64,000 nucleotides of DNA from JASSUD01 sp031963045 (GTDB lineage Bacteria > Pseudomonadota > Gammaproteobacteria > Burkholderiales > Burkholderiaceae): assembly GCA_031963045.1 (NCBI GenBank), contig JASSUK010000025.1:62001-126000 (forward strand), read 5' to 3'. Each line of letters opens with the position of its first letter. Position 1 is the stretch's first letter. Position numbers and translations under genes: made by a program. Positions 35,685-44,803 of the stretch are shown in pieces. A model generated the notes under the pieces. The model made no database searches. It was given only the letters and a program-made list of their open reading frames with translations, and had not been told where the DNA came from.

Positions 35685-38147
35685 ATGGACGTATGTAGTA
35701 ATCAGTCTGCAGCAGAGCAACGGCCCCACCGCGCGTACACCGCGCGCCTATTAGCTTCCAGCCTAAAAAAATATAAAGGGGCGGTGGCATTATTAAAGAG
35801 TGTAGGGTTGCTGTATATAGCATTGCTGAGCCCAGCATGGGCTTCGCCGCTTTCTAGCTTTGCCAGTTTGGAGGCATCGGCTAGTACAGCGGCTTCTGTT
35901 TCTATATTTGCCTCGGCTTCTTCTAGCGTACTGACTGATTCGGTTTCATCAGCTGATGCCTTGGTATTAGATGTAATGCCCCATTTCTTCAAAGAAAAAT
36001 GGAGCCCTATATTTTATGTTCCGTCTGAAACTCTCAAAGAACTCGATGCAGACGTTCCGGTAGAGCCTGCTTTAAAAGAAGCGGCTCCTGCTCCTGCGGC
36101 ACCCTCTGGGGCATCTGCTTCCCATACTCCTCAAACATGGCGTGCGCGCTTAGCCGCTGCGCAACAGAAGGCGGTCTTAATTTGGCATGAGCAGTTAGCT
36201 ACTGCAAAGCAGCATATTGTTTCCCTATGGCGTAAAGCGAATCAAAGGGTAGGGCAGTGGATGCGCCCAGAAGTCAAAATAGCAAAAACGCAGCCTGTTC
36301 TTACACAGGCTAGCTCGGTTGATGCTACACCCCGTGTAGAGGATCCGATTCAACCGGAATCGATAGGCTCGGTTTCTACCTCTCCTGCCGTGGTTGATCC
36401 CACTAGTACTGCACCATCCTTGCGCACTCAGCTTGCCACTGCGCAACAGTCTGCTGTTTTAATGTGGCATACAGCGACTCAACGTGTGGAGGATTGGCTG
36501 CTTAAACCCTTGCAGCCAGCTATCAAAGCAGCTACCAAAGCGGCACCTATTCAGCCTTTTTCTAGTCCGTCTAGTTCCGTTGATTTAGCCCCATCTACTG
36601 CTTTTACAGCATCCATTCCAACTACAGATGTTTTGGGTGTTTTTGCCATACCTACTGCATCGATCGATATGTTGGTATGGCATGCCATACCCGATTTTTC
36701 TGTCGAAAGATTCGATCTGGCTTTTTATTTTCTTGATGATCTCTCTGAAGGACCTAACACCGAAGATCCGGTTGCGCCTCCTTCCCTAGAAGCAGCTTTT
36801 GCTCCGTCTTTAGATACCCCTACCAATACAACGCACACTTGGCGTGATCAACTAACCGCTGCTCAGGATTTTGCTGGACTAATGTGGCAGAACACCGTCC
36901 AGGGCACTCAGCATCTAGCGCACTACGTCACAGATAAAAGTGCCCAAGCTGCAGACAGTGCAGGTCAAGTTATCAGAAAAACAGCCCATGCTGCAAGGCA
37001 GAACATGGCATTGGCTTCTAACTATATTGAGCTGAATATACAGCCTCGACTTGCGCTCTATGCTGCGCAAGTGCGTGGTATGTATAAACAGGATCCGCTT
37101 CAAGTGGGCTTGTTGGGAGTAGGCGGGGTAATAGGGCTAGGTTTAGTTGGATCCGTCTTTTTTTGGTCTAGACGACGAGTCAAGCGCAAGCAAAGCGCAG
37201 CTTCTACCGAGAGCCAGGCCACGACACAGCGTGATATAAAAAATGCGTTTGAACACGATGTAAAAGAATCCCCCTTCTTTCCCGAATCAGATTCAAAAGA
37301 AGCGGCACAAAGTACATCTTCTGCCGAAAATATCGATGAACTGGCTGATGATTTAGCTTCCTGGCTAGATGAACATCCTCCTGTAACGATACTTGCCGAA
37401 CCTAAGCGTGCTCGCCGCAAAAAGAAAGTACAGCCAGTGGACACGGCTTCACCAGCGCCAGCTGTATCTAAAAATACACCACATAAACAAGACGATCTAG
37501 AAGAAAAACAGCCCGCCGCGCCTGCTGCACAAAGTGTGTTAGCTGCTTCTAAAGTATCTAAAAAAACGGATGCTCAGCCTGTTTCGGTAACACGGCCACC
37601 TGCACCTGCACCTGCACCTGCACCTGCACCTGCACCTGCACCTGCACCTGCATCTAAATCTAAACAAACAAAGAAAAAACCCGTGAGCGATGTGAGCGAT
37701 GCGCAATCATCACTCAGTGTGTCTGCATCCAAGCTGCCTGAGATGCAACAGCAGGATGAATCGCCTGTTATTGCATCCACTGTGCGGGAGCAAGCTAATC
37801 GTCCATTCAAAGTGATTCGTGCATTTACCTACGAAGCAACGCAATCAACTATAAACAGCGCGCCGCGCACTGCTAGTGTTGATGTGGAGTCTTCTGCTGT
37901 GGTGGAGACGAGGTCTAGCCCAGAAGAGCATTCCACTTTGCCTGCAGATGAAAAAGCGTCAGCATCCGACCATTTGAAACTTGAATTAGCTAAAGCCTAT
38001 AATGATCTGGGAGAAATAGAGGGTGCGCGCACTTTGCTTGAAGAGGCCAGTCGCTCTAATAGCGAAGACGTCGCACTTGAAGCTCGAGCACAGCTCACTG
38101 CTTTATCTGCAAGGCGAGTAAAGCGCTCGCATGCAACAGATGCATAA
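35685..38147 (+). CDS. FimV-like inner-membrane protein
   Basis: In pseudomonads FimV is a cell-pole peptidoglycan-linked hub for type IV pili. This 820-aa protein has an N-terminal hydrophobic segment (VALLKSVGLLYIALLSPAWA), a large Ala/Ser/Pro-rich periplasmic part, a membrane helix at about residues 475-495 (GLLGVGGVIGLGLVGSVFFW) followed by SRRRVKRKQ, an acidic cytoplasmic part, and the C-terminal FimV domain (LKLELAKAYNDLGEIEGART). The periplasmic part shows three related modules: TWRARLAAAQQKAVLIWHE, LRTQLATAQQSAVLMWH and TWRDQLTAAQDFAGLMWQ. I could not see a LysM motif. truA follows at 15 bp, the usual neighbour. I start at the ATG at 35685, after the repeat. Confidence 0.82.
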   Translation: MDVCSNQSAAEQRPHRAYTARLLASSLKKYKGAVALLKSVGLLYIALLSPAWASPLSSFASLEASASTAASVSIFASASSSVLTDSVSSADALVLDVMPHFFKEKWSPIFYVPSETLKELDADVPVEPALKEAAPAPAAPSGASASHTPQTWRARLAAAQQKAVLIWHEQLATAKQHIVSLWRKANQRVGQWMRPEVKIAKTQPVLTQASSVDATPRVEDPIQPESIGSVSTSPAVVDPTSTAPSLRTQLATAQQSAVLMWHTATQRVEDWLLKPLQPAIKAATKAAPIQPFSSPSSSVDLAPSTAFTASIPTTDVLGVFAIPTASIDMLVWHAIPDFSVERFDLAFYFLDDLSEGPNTEDPVAPPSLEAAFAPSLDTPTNTTHTWRDQLTAAQDFAGLMWQNTVQGTQHLAHYVTDKSAQAADSAGQVIRKTAHAARQNMALASNYIELNIQPRLALYAAQVRGMYKQDPLQVGLLGVGGVIGLGLVGSVFFWSRRRVKRKQSAASTESQATTQRDIKNAFEHDVKESPFFPESDSKEAAQSTSSAENIDELADDLASWLDEHPPVTILAEPKRARRKKKVQPVDTASPAPAVSKNTPHKQDDLEEKQPAAPAAQSVLAASKVSKKTDAQPVSVTRPPAPAPAPAPAPAPAPAPASKSKQTKKKPVSDVSDAQSSLSVSASKLPEMQQQDESPVIASTVREQANRPFKVIRAFTYEATQSTINSAPRTASVDVESSAVVETRSSPEEHSTLPADEKASASDHLKLELAKAYNDLGEIEGARTLLEEASRSNSEDVALEARAQLTALSARRVKRSHATDA
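37597..37650 (+). repeat. Hexanucleotide microsatellite (CACCTG)9
   Basis: Nine uninterrupted copies of CACCTG encode a Pro-Ala repeat in the cytoplasmic linker of the FimV-like protein. Because the unit is six bases, slippage changes linker length without breaking the frame. Confidence 0.95.
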
Positions 38148-38162
38148 TCTGGAGCAAATGGA

Positions 38163-39008
38163 ATGCGCATAGCTCTTGGCCTGCAATATGATGGCGCTGC
38201 ATTTTCAGGATGGCAAACTCAACCGCATGGGCAGACAGTGCAAGATGCGCTAGAGCGCGCCTTGATGGCTTTCTCTGGAACAAAGATTAGTGCATCTGTT
38301 TCTGGCCCACTTGCGCCCTCCACGCAGATTAAATCAGGGGTAATAGCCGCAGGCCGCACGGACACTGGGGTGCATGCATTGGGGCAGGTTGTGCACTTTG
38401 ATACGCATTTGGTGCGTCGTGCATTTTCCTGGGTGCGAGGGGTGAATGCTTTTTTACCGCGTACTATCTCTGTGCAGTGGGCACAGCCGGTGAGTGATAC
38501 TTTTCATGCACGTTTTAGTGCAATGGAACGCACTTACTATTATGCATTGTATGTGCAGCCTGTTCGCTCCCCCTTTTTGGAAGGCCGTGCAGGCTGGGTT
38601 CCTCAAGCACTAGAGCTTGAACCTATGCGCGATGCCGCGTCCTATTTAATAGGGGAGCATGATTTTTCAACCTTTCGAGGTTCGCAATGCCAGGCCCATT
38701 CTCCTATTAAGTACTTACGTGCGTTAGATATCAGTCAGCGTGGGTCTTTTATTTTTTTTCGAATCCAGGCAAACGCATTTTTGTATCATATGGTCCGCAA
38801 TTTATTAGGCAGCCTGCTGGTAGTTGGCCGTGGACAAAAGCCTGCAAGTTGGATGCAAGATATTTTAAAAGCACGGGACCGTCGTGTAGCCGCCCCTACT
38901 TTTATGCCCGATGGCTTATATCTCGCTCGGATTCAATACCCTGAAATCTTTTGTATTCCTGAACCTGCTATGACGGGTTGGATTGGTGAAGCAGTGTGGG
39001 CGCTTTAA
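38163..39008 (+). CDS. truA: tRNA pseudouridine38-40 synthase
   Basis: Isomerises uridines 38-40 in the anticodon stem of many tRNAs. The catalytic Asp is in AAGRTDTGVHALGQVVHFDT, and MRIALGLQYDGAAFSGWQTQ is the family N terminus. The RxxxYY motif appears as MERTYYYALY. The 281-aa length is normal. In Burkholderia trpF and trpB follow truA; here a CobD-like gene does, with start and stop spaced by 19 bases. Confidence 0.96.
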   Translation: MRIALGLQYDGAAFSGWQTQPHGQTVQDALERALMAFSGTKISASVSGPLAPSTQIKSGVIAAGRTDTGVHALGQVVHFDTHLVRRAFSWVRGVNAFLPRTISVQWAQPVSDTFHARFSAMERTYYYALYVQPVRSPFLEGRAGWVPQALELEPMRDAASYLIGEHDFSTFRGSQCQAHSPIKYLRALDISQRGSFIFFRIQANAFLYHMVRNLLGSLLVVGRGQKPASWMQDILKARDRRVAAPTFMPDGLYLARIQYPEIFCIPEPAMTGWIGEAVWAL

Positions 39009-39027
39009 TCATTGCCTAGGAGGCTGC

Positions 39028-40005
39028 ATGATTTTCTTTTCTGTGTTGTTGGCTCTCATCACTGAGCAGATGCACGCATTGCCGTTGAACAATCGAGTAG
39101 TTAGGCTTTTGCAACGTCAAATTACAGCGGTAGAGCGGTTATTTATTGCACAGCCTTCTGCTTATCTACTCAGCACAAATAGTACGGCTGTACCGCAGTG
39201 GCGTAGCTTGCTTGCTTGGTGTGCTGTGGTGCTTCCTTGGGCGGTGGGCGTGGGTTTTGTGTATGTGTTATTACACCGTGTTCATTTTATTTTTGCTTAT
39301 GCATGGAGTGCCGCGGTTGTTTATTTCACGCTGGGTTTTAAGCAGTTTAGCGCTCCGTTTATGGCCATCCATCTAGCGTTGCGACAAGACAATTTGCCGC
39401 AAGCACGCATCCTCCTTCGAGAATGGATAGGGCTTGATACGACGGATATGTCACTCGAAGAAGTATTACGCCACACGATGGCAAACGGGGTGTTGGCCGT
39501 GCAGCGCCATGTGTTTGGAATGCTTTTCTGGCTGATTATTCCTATTTTGACTCCATTTGGCCCTGTAGGGGTGGTGTTGTACCGAATTGCAGAGTATTTG
39601 GTGCATGAGCGCAACGGGGTATCCGTATTGTGTAATCGTGCGTTCGAGTCTTTTTGCCGGAAAGTATTTTTCGTATTGAATTGGATTCCTGCCCGTTTTA
39701 CTGCATGTACTTTTGCCCTTGTGGGTAACTTTGAGCAAGCGTTGTATGCCTGGCGTAATCTAGCCATCTATGGGTTAGATTCTAATGAAGATGTAGTGCT
39801 GGCTGTAGCTGGAGGTGCGCTCGGAGTGCGCTTTACCGACGATATAGCGGTTATGGAAGTAGAAGGGGCTATAGAAACCCAGCAAGCGCAAACTGGTATG
39901 GCTTTAACGCCCTATGTTTTGGAATTAGGAACGGGCCTAGTTTGGCGCGCTGTGATTTTATGGATGGCTTTGCTGGTAATGCTAAGATTTGCAGCGTGGC
40001 TATAG
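39028..40005 (+). CDS. CobD/CbiB-family membrane protein
   Basis: A polytopic inner-membrane protein of the CobD/CbiB family, 325 aa. True CbiB makes adenosylcobinamide (phosphate), but the betaproteobacterial branch next to yjgA and pmbA is not tied to a cobalamin operon and its role is unclear. The motifs are YLVHERNGVSVLCNRAFE, VLNWIPARFTACTFALVGNF and EDVVLAVAGGALGVRF. Hydrophobic segments lie near residues 50-110 and 160-190 and at the end. AGGAGG precedes the ATG at 39028; an in-frame TTG 45 bases earlier overlaps truA and is unlikely. The TAG stop is read inside a family B repeat tip. Confidence 0.85.
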   Translation: MIFFSVLLALITEQMHALPLNNRVVRLLQRQITAVERLFIAQPSAYLLSTNSTAVPQWRSLLAWCAVVLPWAVGVGFVYVLLHRVHFIFAYAWSAAVVYFTLGFKQFSAPFMAIHLALRQDNLPQARILLREWIGLDTTDMSLEEVLRHTMANGVLAVQRHVFGMLFWLIIPILTPFGPVGVVLYRIAEYLVHERNGVSVLCNRAFESFCRKVFFVLNWIPARFTACTFALVGNFEQALYAWRNLAIYGLDSNEDVVLAVAGGALGVRFTDDIAVMEVEGAIETQQAQTGMALTPYVLELGTGLVWRAVILWMALLVMLRFAAWL

Positions 40006-40025
40006 GGCGTGTCCTCAATCGCCCC
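40003..40025. repeat. Family B repeat tip between convergent genes
   Basis: TAGGGCGTGTCCTCAATCGC followed by CCC is the end of a family B element, in the same variant (AATCGCCCC) as the copy at 60141. It supplies the stop codon of the CobD-like gene and lies 28 bases past the early stop of yjgA. Confidence 0.7.
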
Positions 40026-40052
40026 AGATTAGACATCAAAACGCTATGGCGT

Positions 40053-40409
40053 TTAACGGCGCGTAGTGGCCCGATATTTACGTGCAATAAATGGCTCCAA
40101 TGTGCGTTGTAGCGCATCCGTTTGCTCTTGCTCTAATCCACGCATAAGCTTGCCAATATACTGGCTGTGGCGGCGCTTTGCTTCTCGTTCCTTGATAGAA
40201 CGAGCTTGCCGTAATGCTTCGAGTAGCTCTTCCGGTAAAGGGAGTTTGGCCAGTTTTTGAGGCGATAGATACTTCAACAGATTGTCCCCTAAATCCTGTA
40301 GCGCATGCATCGCATTTTTGCGCTGTGTTTTGCTAGGAGGTTTTTTTTCGGGGGAGGTATCTGAAGACGCGTTATCGTCTAAATTAAATACAGAGTAGGG
40401 AGCAGTCAT
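40053..40409 (-). CDS. yjgA: YjgA/DarP ribosome-associated protein, C-terminally shortened
   Basis: DUF615 family; E. coli YjgA (DarP) helps mature the 50S subunit. The product reads PSKTQRKNAMHALQDLGDNL, then LSPQKLAKLPLPEELLEALR and RRHSQYIGKLMRGLEQEQTD, which matches the N-terminal two-thirds of the family. At 118 aa it is much shorter than the usual 170-190 aa and lacks the C-terminal helical part. A family B repeat tip lies 28 bases beyond the stop, which may mark the break. pmbA lies divergently upstream, the conserved arrangement. It could be a pseudogene or a functional short form. Confidence 0.8.
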   Translation of the reverse strand: MTAPYSVFNLDDNASSDTSPEKKPPSKTQRKNAMHALQDLGDNLLKYLSPQKLAKLPLPEELLEALRQARSIKEREAKRRHSQYIGKLMRGLEQEQTDALQRTLEPFIARKYRATTRR

Positions 40410-40484
40410 AGTAAATAGATTGTAGAGCAGATTCCAATAATTATCATCCCGCTATTAGTTACAAAATAAAGAGAGACATCCCGC

Positions 40485-41885
40485 ATGGCTTCGAAAGTAC
40501 CAAGCTTCTCACATACCCAAGACCAACTGAAAGAGCTGGCGCAAGATACTTTACGCTATGCTAAAAAATTAGGCGCTTTGCAAGCCAGCGTCCAGATCTC
40601 CGAAGGGGGTGGATTAAGTGTAGGGGTACGTTGTGGGCAGATTGACACTATTGAAAAAAACCTTGAAAAATCAATCAGTGTGACGGTATACCTAGATGCA
40701 GAAGGAGATAAAAAACGCTGCAAAAAACTAGGTATTCGACAGGGCAATGCCAGTACCTCCGATTTTTCATCGCGTGCAATTCACAGTACGGTGGCTGCAG
40801 CTTATGACCTTGCACGCTTTGTTGCAGAAGATACATGTGCCGGCTTGGCAGATTCCGCTTTGCTTGAGCATGCTCCACAGGATTTGGATCTTTATCATCC
40901 TTGGGCACTGGACCCAGACCAAGCTGCAGATATTGCCAAACGTGCGGAGCAGGCTGCATTTGATGTGGATGCACGTATTTCGCAATCTGAAGGTGCAAAC
41001 GTTTCTACCGAGTACTCGCAATTTGTATTGGCGACAAGCCATGGCTTTATGGGCGGTTACCCCTATACCAATCACTCTATCTCCTGCGCCCCTATTGCCG
41101 GTCAAGGACGCTTTATGCAGCGTGATTATTGGTACACCTCCAAATGCCGTGCTGCAGATCTTGCCCAACCCGAAGCTATAGGAAGCTATGCAGCGCAGCG
41201 TGCGCTTGCTCGTTTAGGTTCGCGTTCTCTGAGTACCCGTAAGTGCCCAGTACTTTTTGAAGCGCCGTTAGCTATAGGATTGATGGGTGCTTTTGTCCAA
41301 GCTGTGAGTGGTGGAGCGCTGTATAGAGACATGAGTTTTTTAAAAGACTGTCTCGGTAAACCAATTTTCACGCAGCATATCGGACTGACTGAAGACCCGC
41401 ATCTTCCAAGAGCAGTAGGAAGCTCTGCATTTGATGGCGAAGGGGTGCGCACCCACAAGCGGGAAGTGATAGAAAAAGGGGTGGTACAGGGTTATTTCCT
41501 ATCCTCCTGGTCAGCGCGTAAATTAGGGATGCAAACCACAGGTAATGCAGGGGGCTCACATAATTTAGTTCTGCACAGCAGCGAAACGCGCCCTTCTGAT
41601 AATTTTCAAGCCATGCTCAAAAAATTAGATACAGGTTTATTAGTGACCGACGTCATGGGGCAGGGTATTAACTATGTGACCGGCGACTATTCTCGCGGAG
41701 CAGCAGGATTTTGGGTTGAAAATGGCGAAATTCAATACCCTGTCGAAGAAATTACTATTGCCAGTACTTTGCAAAAGATGTTCAAAAATATGGTGGCTAT
41801 AGGTGCAGATCAAATTATTCGAGGCTCAAAAAGCACAGGCTCCATCCTCATTGAAGAAATGAGCGTAGCAGGCCTAGGAGCGTAA
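40485..41885 (+). CDS. pmbA: Metalloprotease TldE (PmbA)
   Basis: TldE forms a heterodimer with the metalloprotease TldD that degrades unfolded peptides and matures some RiPPs such as microcin B17. TldE itself lacks the HExxxH zinc motif, and I see none here. Conserved stretches are GGLSVGVRCGQIDTIEKNLE, GLMGAFVQAVSGGALYRDMS, GEGVRTHKREVIEKGVVQGY and the C-terminal TGSILIEEMSVAGLGA. The 466-aa length is standard. AGAGAGA precedes the ATG. The partner tldD is not in the window. Confidence 0.95.
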   Translation: MASKVPSFSHTQDQLKELAQDTLRYAKKLGALQASVQISEGGGLSVGVRCGQIDTIEKNLEKSISVTVYLDAEGDKKRCKKLGIRQGNASTSDFSSRAIHSTVAAAYDLARFVAEDTCAGLADSALLEHAPQDLDLYHPWALDPDQAADIAKRAEQAAFDVDARISQSEGANVSTEYSQFVLATSHGFMGGYPYTNHSISCAPIAGQGRFMQRDYWYTSKCRAADLAQPEAIGSYAAQRALARLGSRSLSTRKCPVLFEAPLAIGLMGAFVQAVSGGALYRDMSFLKDCLGKPIFTQHIGLTEDPHLPRAVGSSAFDGEGVRTHKREVIEKGVVQGYFLSSWSARKLGMQTTGNAGGSHNLVLHSSETRPSDNFQAMLKKLDTGLLVTDVMGQGINYVTGDYSRGAAGFWVENGEIQYPVEEITIASTLQKMFKNMVAIGADQIIRGSKSTGSILIEEMSVAGLGA

Positions 41886-41891
41886 TACATT

Positions 41892-41912
41892 CTGCCGGTT
41901 TTTACCCGGCAG
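41892..41912. terminator. Hairpin between pmbA and the ankyrin gene
   Basis: CTGCCGG and CCGGCAG pair across TTTTTAC between two convergent stop codons. The downstream tract on the plus strand (TAAAATCT) is a poor T-run, so intrinsic termination is possible but weak. Confidence 0.4.
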
Positions 41913-41918
41913 TAAAAT

Positions 41919-44549
41919 CTAAAAAGAAAAACACCAAATCGAAAGTTTTATAAACCAAGTAAAACCGAAAAAACCTCGAGATTCTATTTTTTCCCTTAAG
42001 GTCTTAGCAAGGTCTTTTTGGTTTTTATTTCGTATAACTTTTCTAAGTAGCAATAAATTCTTAATAGAAAATTTAAAAATAATAGATGGGGTATGCAGTA
42101 ATGTATTAATCTTTTCCATGCAAGATGATTTTTTGATGGCAAATTGCAGTAGTGTGTCATTCCCTCGATATTTCTGGTTAATATCTTCCTTAACTGTATA
42201 TAGCAATGCTTCAACGTCTTCTACAGTTGATTGTTCGTCTGCAAGCGCAAAATGTACAGGGGTTTGATGAGAAGGATTCTTCGGGTCAGGCTTATTTCCT
42301 TTAAGCTGCAAATCCAGAATGATATCTGAGGGAAGTTGTTTTTGCGCTGCGAGCTGTAGTGCACTTTGACCTGCTTGATTGGTAGCTGGGTTCTCACTAA
42401 CTGGGTTCTCAATAACTGAGTCTTCAATACTTGTCTCATTTTCTCTAAATGACTCAGCAGCAGTGCTTCCGGGCAGTTTTTCCAGAATGAGGGCCATTGG
42501 AATTTCGTTGTTCTTATTAGCTGTATTGAGATCAGCCTTCTGAGTGGTAAATACTTCAATGATTTCTTTAGAGCACCCTCTCTCTAGTGCGAAATGGATT
42601 AGAGTATTACCTCCGAGATACTGCTGGTTTATACCCCCCATTCTAATGTCTTCTACAGACTGTTCCTCATGTATTGAAATAACCATATCATTGGCCTTAA
42701 CTGTATATAGCAATGCTTCGATATCTTCTGCTGTTGAAGTCTCATCCGCGAGCGCAAAATGTACAGGGGTTTGATGAGAAGCATTATTGGGATCTGGCTG
42801 TTCCCCTCTAAGTTGCAGCGCCAGAATGATATCTGGGTGAAGTTGTTTCTGAACGGCGAACTGTAGCGCACTCTGGCCTGCCTCATTAGGCAAATAAGGA
42901 TCAGCTCCTAAGCTAAGGAATTTCTTGATAATTTCTAATGTGCAATTCGGCGACTCCATTGCATTATGCAATGGAGTATTGCCCTGTGACTTGTCTTGAT
43001 GATTGATATTCACCTTATTATCTTTCAATATTTCTTTGACCGTGTCTAAGTCCAATTTATCCAAGAGAAGTTGGAGTGGGGTTTTTTTGTCTTTGTTGGG
43101 CAAGTAGAGACTGGCTCCTGCTTCAAGAAAAAGTGATAATGTCTTTGCGAGTTCATGGTCTGACTCCATTAAATAATAATGCAGCGCTGTATTGCCATGA
43201 CAATCCTGAAGATTAATCAGTTTGGTTTTTTTATAGTGCTGATCTGCATTTTTTTGGAAATTATTTATTTTTTCTATGAAAAGCTTGGTAATGCCTAAAT
43301 TATGTTGCTGTGAGAGGAGATGTAATGGGGTTTGATTGTAAATATTGCACAGAGATGGATTCGCTCCAAGGGCGAATAAATACTCGATAATTTCTAAAGG
43401 GCAACCTTTTTGCCTCATTGTGAAATGCAGCAGAGTGTCTGATTCATTGTATTGCTTGTTTATATCTTCAACTGTAGATAACAACGCTTTAATATTCATA
43501 GGGCCCGTGTGCGCGGGGTCCAGTTCTTTTATAATTGCGAAATGCAGATGGCTCTGCAAAACGTTGTTTGTGCTTTTATTATATTCGTCGTTAGATCTAC
43601 GATCCATTTCAAGCATTGCAGCTATTTCAGGGAGCATTTTGTATCGCCGCTCCTGCTCAGTGCGTTCTCTCTGCAAATTTATATGAAAATAGTTAATCCT
43701 AGAGAAAGGGGAAGACCTTAAGAGGGAGGGAGACCGTAACTCAGGTACATGAGTTTTTCCAATTAGCAACGCTAGGATGATTTGTGGGGAACGCTTTAGC
43801 TCAATTGCAAGCTGTAGTGGGGTTTTATTTTCATCATTAGCTAAATGGGGATCCATTCCTGCATCGATAAACATCTGGATCACTTCCAGAGAAATTGAAT
43901 TTTGCTTTATCGCAAAATGCAGCAGAGAATCACCTGCGGAATATTTCTGATTATCTATATTTTCAGCAATCTCGATATTTTGAGTATCTTCATCGCTCAC
44001 TCCTTGAAATCCCTCTAAGCTTCCTATCGACGAAGTAAGGTCACTCAGACTTTCGTCTGCTAGCAAATACAAAGACGCCTGAAGATCTTGAGTATCTTCA
44101 TCGCCCACTCCTTCAAATCCCTCTAAGCTGTCTATCGACGAAGTAAGGTCACTCGGACTTTTCTCTGCTAGCAGATACAAAGACGCCTGAATATCTTTCC
44201 AGTTTGCCCCCTTTGCAAGCAGAAAATGTACAGGGGTTTGATGAGAAGGCTCATTCGGGTCTGGCTGTTTCCCTCGAAACAGCAGTCCCACAATGGCCTC
44301 TAAGCTACATTTTCGTCTAATTGCGGTCTGTAGTATGGACTGGCCAGCATAGGGACCTGCTCCTAATTGGAGAAGCTCCTCAATAGTTTCCAGTTCATAG
44401 TTTCCTGAGTTGGTTTCGGTATGCAATGATGAAGTAGGGTTCACTTCATTTACTGGTGCAGGTGAAAAACTTGGCCGTTCTAATGGTGCTAGAGTACTCA
44501 ATGTGTTTCTGAAACCGGACTGAGCCGAAGTAAGACGCGAAGAATTCAT
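41919..44549 (-). CDS. Large ankyrin-repeat protein, putative effector
   Basis: An 876-aa protein built mostly of ankyrin repeats, a protein-binding fold common in effectors of intracellular bacteria. Clear units include NTALHYYLMESDHELAKTLS, GNTPLHNAMESPNCTLEIIK and KTPLQLAIELKRSPQIILAL. A longer module, SHQTPVHF(L/A)LA plus (D/E)ALLYTV, recurs three times. A 36-residue stretch (ASLYLLA..S.SDLTSSI.SLEGF) is duplicated in tandem. The end is hydrophobic and aromatic (FFGFTWFIKLSIWCFSF), possibly a membrane-interacting tail. I start at the ATG at 44549; a TTG seven codons earlier is in frame. Function and secretion route cannot be inferred. Confidence 0.88.
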   Translation of the reverse strand: MNSSRLTSAQSGFRNTLSTLAPLERPSFSPAPVNEVNPTSSLHTETNSGNYELETIEELLQLGAGPYAGQSILQTAIRRKCSLEAIVGLLFRGKQPDPNEPSHQTPVHFLLAKGANWKDIQASLYLLAEKSPSDLTSSIDSLEGFEGVGDEDTQDLQASLYLLADESLSDLTSSIGSLEGFQGVSDEDTQNIEIAENIDNQKYSAGDSLLHFAIKQNSISLEVIQMFIDAGMDPHLANDENKTPLQLAIELKRSPQIILALLIGKTHVPELRSPSLLRSSPFSRINYFHINLQRERTEQERRYKMLPEIAAMLEMDRRSNDEYNKSTNNVLQSHLHFAIIKELDPAHTGPMNIKALLSTVEDINKQYNESDTLLHFTMRQKGCPLEIIEYLFALGANPSLCNIYNQTPLHLLSQQHNLGITKLFIEKINNFQKNADQHYKKTKLINLQDCHGNTALHYYLMESDHELAKTLSLFLEAGASLYLPNKDKKTPLQLLLDKLDLDTVKEILKDNKVNINHQDKSQGNTPLHNAMESPNCTLEIIKKFLSLGADPYLPNEAGQSALQFAVQKQLHPDIILALQLRGEQPDPNNASHQTPVHFALADETSTAEDIEALLYTVKANDMVISIHEEQSVEDIRMGGINQQYLGGNTLIHFALERGCSKEIIEVFTTQKADLNTANKNNEIPMALILEKLPGSTAAESFRENETSIEDSVIENPVSENPATNQAGQSALQLAAQKQLPSDIILDLQLKGNKPDPKNPSHQTPVHFALADEQSTVEDVEALLYTVKEDINQKYRGNDTLLQFAIKKSSCMEKINTLLHTPSIIFKFSIKNLLLLRKVIRNKNQKDLAKTLREKIESRGFFGFTWFIKLSIWCFSF
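43981..44196 (-). repeat. Tandem 108-bp duplication within the ankyrin gene
   Basis: Two copies of a 108-bp unit, 43981-44088 and 44089-44196, both start TGAGTATCTTCATCGC and end GACGCCTGAAGATCT or GACGCCTGAATATCT. They differ at a handful of positions. The unit is exactly 36 codons, so the frame is kept. It looks recent. Confidence 0.9.
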
Positions 44550-44592
44550 GACGATATGACGCCTGCTCAAAAATTTCTGCGATGAATAGACC

Positions 44593-44682
44593 TCTATCGC
44601 TTCCCTATAGCCGGGAATTCCTTTGATGCCAGTGCACTAGTACTGGCCGGCAGGAATGACGCCGCTACGGGGAAGCGATAGA
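44593..44682. repeat. Nested palindrome upstream of the ankyrin gene
   Basis: Perfect 13-bp outer arms TCTATCGCTTCCC and GGGAAGCGATAGA enclose a second pair, ATTCCT and AGGAAT, and a central CCAGT / ACTGG hairpin. The 90-bp structure can form a branched cruciform. It does not match families A or B. It lies between two minus-strand genes, after the helicase gene and before the ankyrin gene. Confidence 0.8.
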
Positions 44683-44803
44683 TGTCTAATACGTTTATGT
44701 AAGATAATTCTTATCAATGTACCACTCACGTGAATCAAAAAGAAGCCTTATCATTTAATAAATAAGGGGGCAATAAAAATGGAAAACCAGGTATCGATCG
44801 CTA

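Noticed and set aside
37597..37650. CACCTG repeat as a phase-variation switch
   Set aside because: The unit is six bases, so slippage cannot turn the gene off; it can only change linker length.
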